DNA from: Streptosporangium subroseum
GTDB taxonomy: Bacteria > Actinomycetota > Actinomycetes > Streptosporangiales > Streptosporangiaceae
Direction of reading: 5' to 3'
DNA length: 64,000 nucleotides
Assembly (NCBI RefSeq): GCF_900188345.1
Contig: NZ_FZOD01000038.1
Span: 28,312 to 92,311 of the forward strand
Of the stretch, positions 39,834 to 48,287 are shown piece after piece (the first letter of the stretch is position 1; each line of letters begins with the position of its first letter). Made by a program: the position numbers and the translations under genes. A model generated the notes under the pieces. That model was given only the letters and a program-made list of their open reading frames with translations, was not told where the DNA came from and did no database searches.

Positions 39834-42800
39834 ATGCGTCAATCATTGAGACCCCTCGACTTCCTGGGCCGGATCAAGGTCAAGCTCGGGATGGTGATCC
39901 TGCTCGCCGTCGCGGCGGCGTTTGTCGTCAACGAGGTCGGCATCAACGCCGGCTACTCGCGAAACGTGCGCGTCGCGGTGGCCGGGGCGCTCGCCCTGAT
40001 CATGATGCAACTGCTCGCGCGGGGGATGACGAAGCCGCTACGGGAGATGGCCGCCGCCGCGCAGACCATCGCCAAGGGCCGGTACGGCCTGCGGGTCACC
40101 GCGACCTCCCGCGACGAGGTCGGTGAGCTCGCCCGCGCCTTCAACGCGATGGCGGCCGATCTGGGCGAGGTGGACAGGCAGCGGCGGGAGCTGGTGGCCA
40201 ACGTCAGCCACGAACTCCGTACGCCGATCACCGCGCTCCGGGCGGTGCTGGAGAACGTGGTGGACGGGGTCTCCGACCCCGACCCCGTCACGCTCGGCAC
40301 AGCTCTCGCCCAGACCGAACGGCTGGGCCGGCTGGTCGCGCAGCTCCTCGACCTGTCCCGGCTGGAGTCGGGATCCCGGTTGATCGAGCTGGAGGACGTC
40401 GAGCTCCGGGCGCTGTGCGACCAGGCGCTGCGGGAGGCCGTACTGGCCAGGGAGGGTGTCACGGCCCGCTGCGAGGTCCCCGAGGAGCTGAGCGTCCGCG
40501 CCGATTCCGACCTCCTGGCGCAGGTCCTGGCGAACCTGCTGGACAACGCGGTACGGCACAGCCCGGAGGGCGGAGTCGTGGTGCTGGCGGCGGCCGCCGA
40601 GGGAGACGGGGTACGGCTGCGCGTGACCGACAGCGGGCCGGGAATCCCGGCCGAGGACCGGGCGCGGGCATTCGAGCGCTTCTCCCGCCTGGACGCGGGC
40701 CGGGCGGCCGACGGCGGCGGCGCCGGGCTGGGCCTGGCCATCACCAAGGAGATCGTCGAACTCCACGGCGGCTCCATCCATGTCGAAGACGGTGTCGGCT
40801 GCCATGTGGTGGCCGACCTTCCTGGAAGGATCATGATGGACACCCCCCTGTCCTCTCCTGCCTCGCCCGGCAGGGGTTCCCCCTCCTCGGCGGGGGACAG
40901 AGCCTCCGAGGATCCAACGGCCCCCGCGCCTTCCGGCCCGGATACGGGCGGCGCGCCACCCGGGACCGGCGAGACGTCCGAGCCTCACGAAGCCGCCGAA
41001 GCTGACCGGGCGTCCGAGCCGCGTGACGTGTTCGCGGCCGGTCATCGGTCCGAGCCGCGTGACGTGCCTGGGGCCGGTCATCGCTCCGGGTCCCGTGACG
41101 TGCTTGAGCCCGGTCATCGGTCCGAGTCGCGTGACATGCTTGAGGCCGGTCATCGGTCCGAGTCTCATGACGTGCCTGGGGCCGGTCATCGGTCCGAGTC
41201 TCGTGACGGAGCCGAGGCCGGTGAGGCGTTCATGTCTCACGGAGCCCTGGTGACCGCCGAGGCGCCCGAAACCCGCGCGGGATCCGAGCCCGTGCTCGCC
41301 TCCCCGGATCTCGAACCCTCCGCTTACGGACCGGCGGCGCCCGACGCGCGGCAGTTTCCCCCCAAGCCGATCCTCATGTCCGGCGGGGACACGTACCGGC
41401 CCGGTGGTGTGCGGCAGGGGCGGGGGCGAAGCTGGATCGGAGCGTTCCTCGGGCTCGTCATCGGAGGTTTCTTCGGCCTGGTGTGCGGAGGGGTCGTGGG
41501 TGTCAGCCTCGCGGTGCTGGACCTCAGGGTGGGCATGCTGATCGGTCTCGGCCTCGCCGTGGTCGGGGCGTTCATCGGCACGGTCGTCGGCGCCACCACC
41601 CCGGGAGGCGGACCCTGGGCCGGCCAGGCGCAGGTACCGCTCCCGCACCGCCCCCCGGCGCAGGGACCTGGCGCGCCGGTCACCGTACCGAGGCCGGGCC
41701 CGAGGGATTCGGAGAGCGAGCCGCCCCTGGAGACCTCAGGAGAGACGGCACAGCCGCCGGGCGGCATGGGCGGACAGGCAGGCGCAGGAACGCCGGGGGC
41801 GCCGGTGACGCCTGCGGCGTCCGAGAGGTCCGGGGCATCTAGCCCGTCCGTGGCGTTCGTGGCGTCCGGCCCGTCTGGAGTATCCGGGGCGTCCCGGATG
41901 TCCGGGGTGCCGGGAGCACCCGGAGAGCTGAGAAGCCCCCGGGATCCCTCCTCCTTCGGAGGGCCGGGAGGGTATGAGGCTCCGCCGATCTTTCCTCGGC
42001 CGGATCTGCCGAACACCCCCCGGTGGGTGCTGCCGGTGTCCGCGGTCGTCGGGCTGCTGGCCGCGTTCGCGGTGCCGTACAGCAGGGCCGGGCTGGGGCT
42101 CGTGCTCGTGGCCGTCGCCATGGGGGCGGCGGCGGTCCCCGCGGTGCGCAGGAGGATCACTCCCTGGTCGGCGGGGATGGGGGTGGTCGCGTACGGGCTG
42201 GTCGCGGTGGCGATGTTCAGGGACGCGGACTGGCTCGTCGGACTGCTCCTGCTGGCCGGATTCCTGACGGCCGCGCTCGCTCTGTCGGGGGCCGGGCGCG
42301 GCTGGCTCGGGGTGGTCAGGGGCGGGGCGTCAGTGATCCTGGGGCTGTTGCCGGTGCCGTGGTTCCTGGGGCCGCAGGTCAAGGGGATGGCGGTCCGCAG
42401 GCGGTTGATGCCGATCCTGGTCGGGGGCGGGCTGACCATCGTGCTCGTGGGAGTGTTCGGCGCGCTGTTCGCCTCGGCGGACGCGATTTTCGCCCAGGCC
42501 GTCCAGCGGGTGTTCAGCGCGCAGGACTGGGCGGAGACGGTGCCGCTGCGGATCCTGCTCTTTGTGGTCTTCGGGTTCGTGGTCGCCTCCGCCGTGCTCG
42601 TCGGCCTGCGGCCCGTCGTGGAGCCCAAGGCCCCGGACCTGCGGGTCACGGTGAGCCGCAGTCTCTGGGTGACCCCGCTGACCGCGCTCAACCTGCTGTT
42701 CGCCACCTTCGTGGGGATGCAGCTGACCGTGCTGTTCGGCAGTACGGACTGGGTGGCGTCGGCCACCGGGCTGACCTATGCCGAGTACGCGCGTTCCGGG

Positions 42801-43460
42801 TTCTTCCAGCTGGTCATCGTCAGCGTTTTCGTGCTGGCCATCGTGGCCGTCGCCTCGGGGGCGGTCGAGCTCAGGGGCGTCGACCGCTGGCTGATGGCGG
42901 GGCTGCTCGGTGTGCTCTGCGCGCTGACCATGGTCATCCTGTTCTCCGCGCTGCACCGGCTGGACCTGTATGCCGAGGTCTACGGGCTCTCCCGGCTGCG
43001 GGCCTCGGTGGAGGCCACGATCTGGTGGCTGGGCGGGATCTTCGTACTGGTTCTGATCGCCGGTGCGGTACGGCTCGTCAGGCGGGGGCACGCGGGGTGG
43101 CTGCCCAGGGCCGTCGTCGTGATGACCAGTGTCGCGCTGCTGGCGTTCGCGGTGTGGAACCCGGACCTCCGGGTCGCGGAGACCCAGATCGCCATCCGCG
43201 GCGTGGACCGGATCGACCTGGACTACCTGGGCGACCTCGGGGCGGAGGCCGTACCCGCGCTGGACCGGCTGCCGGAGCCGTCCCGTAGCTGCGTGCTGGC
43301 GGCCGTGGTCAGGGCGAACGAGCTCGACCGGCCCGACCCGTGGAACGGCTGGAACCTCGCCCGGCGGCAGGCCAGGGAGGTCCTTGAGCGGCGGCCGGTG
43401 CTCAAGCCCGTCTCATGCCCGCAGACGTTCTACGGACTGGAGGCTCCCTACCGGGACTGA
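39834..43460 (+). CDS. Histidine kinase fused to a DUF4153/DUF4173-like polytopic membrane domain
   Basis: 1208 residues in one uninterrupted frame. Residues 1-330: two spans, HAMP (MTKPLREMAAAAQTIAKGRY), H box (VANVSHELRTPITALRAVLE), N box (VLANLLDNAVRHSPEGG), G1 (VTDSGPGIPAED) and G2 (GGAGLGLAITKEIVELHGGS). Residues about 335-540 are a low-complexity linker with 12-residue repeats (GHRSESRDVPGA type). The remainder has a dozen or more hydrophobic helices (WVLPVSAVVGLLAAFAVPYS, VVASAVLVGLRPVVEPKAPD) and a soluble tail. A ribosome-like GGAAGGA precedes an ATGATG pair at 40833, so internal initiation of a separate membrane protein is possible. Confidence 0.85.
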   Translation: MRQSLRPLDFLGRIKVKLGMVILLAVAAAFVVNEVGINAGYSRNVRVAVAGALALIMMQLLARGMTKPLREMAAAAQTIAKGRYGLRVTATSRDEVGELARAFNAMAADLGEVDRQRRELVANVSHELRTPITALRAVLENVVDGVSDPDPVTLGTALAQTERLGRLVAQLLDLSRLESGSRLIELEDVELRALCDQALREAVLAREGVTARCEVPEELSVRADSDLLAQVLANLLDNAVRHSPEGGVVVLAAAAEGDGVRLRVTDSGPGIPAEDRARAFERFSRLDAGRAADGGGAGLGLAITKEIVELHGGSIHVEDGVGCHVVADLPGRIMMDTPLSSPASPGRGSPSSAGDRASEDPTAPAPSGPDTGGAPPGTGETSEPHEAAEADRASEPRDVFAAGHRSEPRDVPGAGHRSGSRDVLEPGHRSESRDMLEAGHRSESHDVPGAGHRSESRDGAEAGEAFMSHGALVTAEAPETRAGSEPVLASPDLEPSAYGPAAPDARQFPPKPILMSGGDTYRPGGVRQGRGRSWIGAFLGLVIGGFFGLVCGGVVGVSLAVLDLRVGMLIGLGLAVVGAFIGTVVGATTPGGGPWAGQAQVPLPHRPPAQGPGAPVTVPRPGPRDSESEPPLETSGETAQPPGGMGGQAGAGTPGAPVTPAASERSGASSPSVAFVASGPSGVSGASRMSGVPGAPGELRSPRDPSSFGGPGGYEAPPIFPRPDLPNTPRWVLPVSAVVGLLAAFAVPYSRAGLGLVLVAVAMGAAAVPAVRRRITPWSAGMGVVAYGLVAVAMFRDADWLVGLLLLAGFLTAALALSGAGRGWLGVVRGGASVILGLLPVPWFLGPQVKGMAVRRRLMPILVGGGLTIVLVGVFGALFASADAIFAQAVQRVFSAQDWAETVPLRILLFVVFGFVVASAVLVGLRPVVEPKAPDLRVTVSRSLWVTPLTALNLLFATFVGMQLTVLFGSTDWVASATGLTYAEYARSGFFQLVIVSVFVLAIVAVASGAVELRGVDRWLMAGLLGVLCALTMVILFSALHRLDLYAEVYGLSRLRASVEATIWWLGGIFVLVLIAGAVRLVRRGHAGWLPRAVVVMTSVALLAFAVWNPDLRVAETQIAIRGVDRIDLDYLGDLGAEAVPALDRLPEPSRSCVLAAVVRANELDRPDPWNGWNLARRQAREVLERRPVLKPVSCPQTFYGLEAPYRD
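41025..41204 (+). repeat. Five tandem 36-bp in-frame repeats in the fusion linker
   Basis: Units begin GACGTG and contain GCCGGTCATCGGTCCGAG. Starts fall at 41025, 41061, 41097, 41133 and 41169, with a partial sixth copy. Each encodes 12 residues like RDVPGAGHRSES. The copies are similar enough to have arisen by recent slippage. Confidence 0.85.
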
Positions 43461-43617
43461 GTGACCTTGAAAACCGCTGGATCGGGTGACCGGTCTTGTG
43501 AGTTCGAACGCCATGCTGCTCCGCTGAGCACGTGAAACGGCGTCTGACCGAGGCAACCAGCCTTGGTGAGGCGCCGCTGATCGTTTCTGGGACAATCTTG
43601 TGGTTCGGCTTTCCGGA

Positions 43618-44052
43618 CTACTTTTCAGTCTTGATTTTCTTCTTGCGCGCACGACGCAGTGACTTCAGAACCAATGGTTGATCGCGCGATTCTCCTGTCG
43701 TATCAAGCCTGATACCGCTACGTTCCAAGAGCCCCACGATGTTCAGAACCGAATTCTGAAGCTGTCGTGTTTCCTCTCCCGACAGCACTGCCGCAGGCGG
43801 GGCGGCAGGTGCCATTGCCGCGGCTTCCAACCCCACCTTGCGCAACCAGGCGCTCAGTTTCATTCCCGCCGCCGATGCGGCTGCGGTCAGCAAACCGAGG
43901 TCACTGGGGCTGACACGCACCGATACGACACGATCAAGGACGGCAGGCGTGGATTCCTCGGCCACCTGTTCGCGATTGTCGTAGAACCACCTGGCACGCT
44001 CTGCCTCGTCCATCGCGGAGATTTCCTGTGCGGTCGGTTCATTGTCGATCAT
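43618..44052 (-). CDS. BrnA-like antitoxin (candidate), partner of the BrnT-like toxin
   Basis: 144 residues. The central part (RVVSVRVSPSDLGLLTAAAS, then GMKLSAWLRKVGLEAAA) looks like a ribbon-helix-helix segment, with a beta strand followed by two helices, as in CopG/BrnA-type antitoxins. The N-terminus (TAQEISAMDEAERARWFYDN) and the basic tail (LRRARKKKIKTEK) are charged. ATG 44052 overlaps the toxin stop (ATGA) and has GAGGAG upstream. Here the toxin gene precedes the antitoxin, as in brnTA. GC content is lower than in flanking genes. Confidence 0.7.
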   Translation of the reverse strand: MIDNEPTAQEISAMDEAERARWFYDNREQVAEESTPAVLDRVVSVRVSPSDLGLLTAAASAAGMKLSAWLRKVGLEAAAMAPAAPPAAVLSGEETRQLQNSVLNIVGLLERSGIRLDTTGESRDQPLVLKSLRRARKKKIKTEK

Positions 44053-44363
44053 GGCGAACTCCTCTTCGGTGTGTCGTATGCGGTAACCGGGCGCGCTGTT
44101 TCCAGTTCGTACACACCCCAGTCGCGCTTCTTGGTGACGGGATAGAGAACGACCACGGTGACGCATCGCCCCGCATCGGTAACGCCCACCAGGAGATAGT
44201 GATCAGGTATCGGTTTCCCGTCCCTGCGTGACTGGCGCACGTCGGGCATGTTGCGGACGACCTGCTCGATCTCCTCTCGCGAGATGCCATGTCGCTGGGC
44301 ATGGTCGATGTTCCATTCGTCCCAATCCAACGGCAATTCGATCATCGGGAGCGGCTTGCTCAT
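44049..44363 (-). CDS. BrnT-like toxin (candidate)
   Basis: 104 residues. ELPLDWDEWNIDHAQRHGIS followed by REEIEQVVRNMPDVRQ shows the W-D-x-x-N-x-x-H-x-x-x-H-G-I-S-x-E-E-x pattern of BrnT, and RCVTVVVLYPVTKKRDWGVY fits its later strands. BrnT is a RelE-like RNase. ATG 44363 has GGAAGG 6 bases upstream; an in-frame TTG two codons earlier is less likely. The downstream gene overlaps by 4 bp. This is a third independent toxin-antitoxin locus in the window. Confidence 0.72.
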   Translation of the reverse strand: MSKPLPMIELPLDWDEWNIDHAQRHGISREEIEQVVRNMPDVRQSRRDGKPIPDHYLLVGVTDAGRCVTVVVLYPVTKKRDWGVYELETARPVTAYDTPKRSSP

Positions 44364-44622
44364 CCGCAACCTTCCCTGTCATACAGATTACCCCGTCATT
44401 GTCATACGAATCGGCCTCGGAGGTAGGACGTCAGGAAACCTCGCCAACCAGTCCGTTGCAGGTCAACGGTGCACGCTGGGGATGCGCCTCGTCACCCAGA
44501 TCATGGAAACCGTCTCGCCCGCCGCCCTGGGTAGAGCTGCTTTTCGTGGTGATGGAGTCGGTTTGTCCGTCATTCGTCCAAGGACGATCTGCGCCCCGCA
44601 GGCCCCGTTCCCATCCCACGCG
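44364..44622. other. Intergenic region between the BrnT-like gene and GH8 terminator
   Basis: No supported gene. The part near 44385-44440 is AT-rich and likely carries the promoter for the minus-strand toxin-antitoxin pair; the rest shows nothing recognisable. Confidence 0.4.
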
Positions 44623-44656
44623 ATACGGCTCCCGCCCTTGCGGGCGGGAGCCGTAT
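44623..44656 (-). terminator. Hairpin terminator of the GH8 gene
   Basis: ATACGGCTCCCGCCC and GGGCGGGAGCCGTAT are perfect 15-bp arms around a 4-base loop, 50 bases past the GH8 stop. Confidence 0.8.
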
Positions 44657-44706
44657 CTTGATCGATTCAGGGAATCCGATGGCTGCCGGTCACGATGATC
44701 GCTGGA

Positions 44707-46422
44707 TCAGGGGACCCAGTGGTTGCCGGTTACGGTGATCATGACCTGGAGTTGGAGGCTGGTCGAGTAGTAGTCGCTGGACGTGAACGGGGTGTTGAGC
44801 ATCTTGGTCCAGAGGGCGTCCAGCCAGGCCTGGCTGCCGGAGTCGGTCAGCGCCGCCACCGCGAACGGGGCGAAGAAGGCCGGCTCGCTGCCGCTGGAGA
44901 TCTGCGTGCCGTTGAGTGAGTAGCCGACGGCGATCTTGTTCGGGTCGCCGCCGGTCTTGCTCTTGATCCAGGTGTTCAGCTTGCGTGCGGCGGCGAGCGA
45001 CTTGGCGTCGCCGCTGGTCACCGCGTCGTTGCCGATCCGCCACGGGTCACGGCAGGCGTTCCACCAGTACTTGCCGTCGCTGACGTCCTCCAGGACCTCG
45101 CCCGGGGCGGGCTTCGGGGCGGTGTTGGTGTTGACCACGAAGTCGGCCAGGAGGCCCGTGCTCGCGGCGTGGTTCGCCTGCTGGGAGGCGATCAGGTTCT
45201 GGTGGTTGGTGCGGACGGTGTCCCAGATCGTGTCGCCGGTGGCCTTACGGAACGCCCGGAAGTGGTCGATCATCCAGTCCGACGAGCGGCTGATCCAGAA
45301 GTATTCGTCGCCGGAGCTGCTCCAGTCACCGAGCTTCATCAGCTTGGTGGTCGGGTTGACCTCGCCGGCCTTGATCGCGTTGATGTGGTTGATCGCGAGC
45401 TGCTTGTAGTTGTAGGTGCCCGCGCTGCCCCACTGCCGGTCGGCCAGGAGCAGGCCGTAGGCCACGTCGAGGTCGCCGTCGGTGGCGGAGTCGCTGCCGT
45501 TGACGCTCTGGCAGGCGGTGTTCTGCTCGGCGGCGAGCAGGCCGGGGGTGATAGAGGACGGGTGGGCCAGGACGTACTTCACCAGGCCGTCGAAGATCTT
45601 TTTGGCGTCCGGGTCGGCTCCGGCCATCGTGGCGGAGATGACCATGCCGTAGCCCTGGGCCTCGGCCACGTACGGGTGGTCGGCGTCGGGGGAGATGATC
45701 TGGTACCAGCCGTTGCCGCAGTTCTGCTTGACGAAGGCGGCCTTCCAGCGGGTGTAGTAGTCGACCACCTTCTGGTCGAGCGTGGCCTGGGCGCCGCTCG
45801 GCCGCAGCGTCCCGGCCGCGTAGGGGATCACATGGGAGCCGAACGGCACGCCGGGGCCGCCGGTGGGCGGGGTGGGCGTCGGGGTCGGGGTCGGGGTAGG
45901 AGGCGTGGTCGGGCCGCCGACGGCGCCGTATACCTCCATCCCGTACAGCGAGTAGCCGTAGGCGGTGCCGCGTGCCGTGCCGTACAGCCGCACGTAGCGG
46001 CCGGCGCCGGAGAGGGTCAGGTCGTCCGTGGCGCCGTCGCCGGTGGTGGTCGAGTAGACGTCGGCCCAGGCGGAGCCGTCGGACGAGGTCTGGATCTTGT
46101 AGGACTTGCCGTACGCCGCCTCCCAGGTCAGTTTGACCCGGGAGATCGTGGCGGACTGGCCGAGGTCGACGCGGATCCACTCGGGGTCGTGGGCCTCCAC
46201 GGAGGCCCAGCGGGTGGAGGCGTCGCCGTCGAAGGCGTTGGCCGCCACCAGCGTGGAGTCCTCGCTGGAGGAGGAGGTGGCCGGGCGGCCCTGGGACAGC
46301 AGGGAGTCGGCCGCATAGCTGGGTGGCGCCGCCACCAGCGCGAACACCGATGCGATCAGTGCCAGGGCCAGTGCCAGGACGAGGATGGTCGTGGGGCGTT
46401 GGAGACGGGGTCTCGCATGCAC
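44707..46422 (-). CDS. Secreted glycoside hydrolase family 8 enzyme with N-terminal F5/8-type carbohydrate-binding domain
   Basis: 571 residues. A signal peptide (ILVLALALALIASVFALVAA) ends near APPSYAA. Residues about 40-165 form an F5/8 type C (CBM32-like) domain (SEDSTLVAANAFDGDASTRW, RVDLGQSATISRVKLTWE). A Pro/Thr linker precedes the GH8 domain, with the acid in VAEAQGYGMVISA (near 250) and the TDGDLDVAYGLLLADRQWG motif (near 312). GH8 includes endoglucanases, lichenases, chitosanases and xylanases; the substrate is not determinable. GTG 46422 has GAGAGGG upstream. A 23-bp palindrome lies 24 bp in front. Confidence 0.9.
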   Translation of the reverse strand: MHARPRLQRPTTILVLALALALIASVFALVAAPPSYAADSLLSQGRPATSSSSEDSTLVAANAFDGDASTRWASVEAHDPEWIRVDLGQSATISRVKLTWEAAYGKSYKIQTSSDGSAWADVYSTTTGDGATDDLTLSGAGRYVRLYGTARGTAYGYSLYGMEVYGAVGGPTTPPTPTPTPTPTPPTGGPGVPFGSHVIPYAAGTLRPSGAQATLDQKVVDYYTRWKAAFVKQNCGNGWYQIISPDADHPYVAEAQGYGMVISATMAGADPDAKKIFDGLVKYVLAHPSSITPGLLAAEQNTACQSVNGSDSATDGDLDVAYGLLLADRQWGSAGTYNYKQLAINHINAIKAGEVNPTTKLMKLGDWSSSGDEYFWISRSSDWMIDHFRAFRKATGDTIWDTVRTNHQNLIASQQANHAASTGLLADFVVNTNTAPKPAPGEVLEDVSDGKYWWNACRDPWRIGNDAVTSGDAKSLAAARKLNTWIKSKTGGDPNKIAVGYSLNGTQISSGSEPAFFAPFAVAALTDSGSQAWLDALWTKMLNTPFTSSDYYSTSLQLQVMITVTGNHWVP

Positions 46423-46446
46423 AGCGGATGCCCTCTCTGCGTCATC

Positions 46447-46469
46447 TAGTTAGGAAAGATTCCTAACTA
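46447..46469. promoter_or_regulatory. 23-bp palindromic operator upstream of GH8
   Basis: TAGTTAGGAA and TTCCTAACTA are perfect 10-bp arms with spacer AGA. It sits 24 bp upstream of the GH8 start codon and is markedly AT-richer than the surroundings, as expected of a repressor site controlling an inducible secreted hydrolase. Confidence 0.65.
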
Positions 46470-46557
46470 AGAAAGGATGGCATCATTCCTGACATGTCGC
46501 GGTCAAGGGGTCTGGGGGGCCCAAATTTCCGCGGCTTCGGAATGATTGAATCCGGTC

Positions 46558-48081
46558 ATGGCATTCGATGTGTTGATCAGGGGCGGCTGGGTGCTGGACG
46601 GCACGGGCGCCCCGGCGTACCGGGCCGACGTCGGCGTCACGGGAGACCGCATCGCCGCCGTGGGCCGTCTGGACGGCGCGGAGGCCGCGACCCTCATCGA
46701 CGCGGCCGGCCGCCGCGTTATGCCCGGCCTGATCGACTGCCACGCTCACGGCGACGCCCTCGTCTTCGACAGGGGGGTGCAGCTCGCCGCGCTCCGGCAG
46801 GGGGTGACCACGTTCGTCCTCGGTCAGGACGGCCTGTCCTACGCGCCCGCGTCCACCCCGGAGACCTTCGCCTACGCCACCCGCTACTTCGCGGCCGTCA
46901 ACGGGACCCACCCGTCGGCCGACGGGCCGCTCGGCGTCGGAGAGCTGCTCGCGGGCTATGACAGGGCGACCGCGCTGAACACCGCCTACCTGCTGCCGCA
47001 CGGCACGATCCGCTACGACGTGATGGGCGCCGCCGAGCGGGCCGCCACCTCCGGGGAACTGGCCGCAATGCTCGCCCATGTCGAGCGCGGCCTGGAGGAG
47101 GGGGCGGCGGGGCTGTCCACCGGCCTGGAGTACGCCCCCGGCCGCTACGCCGACGCCGCGGAGATCGCCGCGCTCTGCGCACCGCTGGGCGCCTTGCCGT
47201 ACGTCACGCACATGCGCGGGTACGGCGCGCAGGCCGTGGAGGGCATGGCCGAGGTGACGGACGTCGCCCGGCGGTCGGGTGCCGCCGTGCACGTCTCGCA
47301 CTACCACGGCCCGGCGGCCACGCTCCTGCCCCTGGTCGACGAGGCACGCCTCGAAGGGCTCGACGTCACCTTCGACACCTACCCCTACCTGCGGGGCAGC
47401 ACGATCCTGGCGATGGTCGCGCTGCCGTCGTGGCTACCCGCCGCCGACACCGACCGGACGCTGGAGCTGCTGGAGTCCCACCCGGTCGAGTGGGACGAGT
47501 CGCTCTGGCCGAGGATCACCTTCTCCCACGTGCCGGGGACCGAGTGGGCCGAGGGCCTGTCGCTTCCGGCGGCCGCCGCCGAGACGGGGGTCGAACCGGG
47601 CGAGTTCTGCCGCAGGATCCTGATCGACACCCGGCTCGAAGCCGGATGCGTGCTGGCCCGCCCGGACGAGGGCCCCCAGGCCGAGGAGTCGGTCCGCACG
47701 ATCCTGCGCCACCCGGGTCACACGGGTGGCTCCGACGGCATCTACGTCGGCGGCCACCCTCATCCGCGCGGCTACGGGGCCTTCGCCCGCATGCTCGGCC
47801 ACCACGTCCGCGAGACCGGCGACTGGACCCTGGAACAGGCCGCCGTCCACCTCGCCTCCCACCCCGCACGCCGCTTCGGTCTCGGAGCCCGCGGTCTCAT
47901 CCGTCCGGGACAGGCCGCCGACGTCATCGTCCTGGACCCCGAGACGGTCGCGGACAGGGCCACCTACGCGGACCCGCGCATCCTGGCCACCGGCGTCGAC
48001 GACGTCCTGGTCTCCGGAGTCCCCGTCCTGTCCGGGGGGCGATTCACCGGGGCCACTCCGGGCAGGGCACTGCGGCCCTGA
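46558..48081 (+). CDS. N-acyl-D-amino-acid deacylase (amidohydrolase superfamily)
   Basis: 507 residues. It starts MAFDVLIRGGWVLDGTGAPA as D-aminoacylases do. Metal and catalytic motifs are MPGLIDCHAHGDALVFD (HxH near residues 62-64), GLSTGLEYAPGRYADAAEIA, HVSHYHGP and GGSDGIYVGGHPHPRGYGAF. The end (LGARGLIRPGQAADVIVLDP) is the usual outer barrel. It releases free D-amino acids from N-acyl-D-amino acids. It heads a same-strand run with a D-threonine-aldolase-type enzyme, a RidA protein and an unknown barrel protein. ATG 46558 has no strong ribosome site. Confidence 0.9.
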   Translation: MAFDVLIRGGWVLDGTGAPAYRADVGVTGDRIAAVGRLDGAEAATLIDAAGRRVMPGLIDCHAHGDALVFDRGVQLAALRQGVTTFVLGQDGLSYAPASTPETFAYATRYFAAVNGTHPSADGPLGVGELLAGYDRATALNTAYLLPHGTIRYDVMGAAERAATSGELAAMLAHVERGLEEGAAGLSTGLEYAPGRYADAAEIAALCAPLGALPYVTHMRGYGAQAVEGMAEVTDVARRSGAAVHVSHYHGPAATLLPLVDEARLEGLDVTFDTYPYLRGSTILAMVALPSWLPAADTDRTLELLESHPVEWDESLWPRITFSHVPGTEWAEGLSLPAAAAETGVEPGEFCRRILIDTRLEAGCVLARPDEGPQAEESVRTILRHPGHTGGSDGIYVGGHPHPRGYGAFARMLGHHVRETGDWTLEQAAVHLASHPARRFGLGARGLIRPGQAADVIVLDPETVADRATYADPRILATGVDDVLVSGVPVLSGGRFTGATPGRALRP

Positions 48082-48287
48082 GAACCTCGCGGCCACTCCG
48101 CCGCGGGGTGTCCCGCGCGGATCCTGCCGGGAGAGCGGTCCTGGGCAGGACGTCACGGCCTTGGGGATCTCATGGGGAAGCCGCCTCCTTGAGATCAGTC
48201 CGGCGAGGCGCCGCGGTCGTGAGGGTGCGGGCCTGGGGACGCGGGCCTGAGAATAGAGTCCACCAAAGCAATCAAAGGGGGCGTCGC

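Noticed and set aside
41025..41204. Possible CRISPR array
   Set aside because: The 36-bp units are directly adjacent with no unique spacers, remain in frame and encode a repeat linker. No cas genes are present anywhere in the window.
47430..48287. N-terminal extension of the D-threonine-aldolase-like gene
   Set aside because: The extension is an off-frame overlap of the deacylase gene. GTG 48288 has a ribosome site and gives the normal family length.
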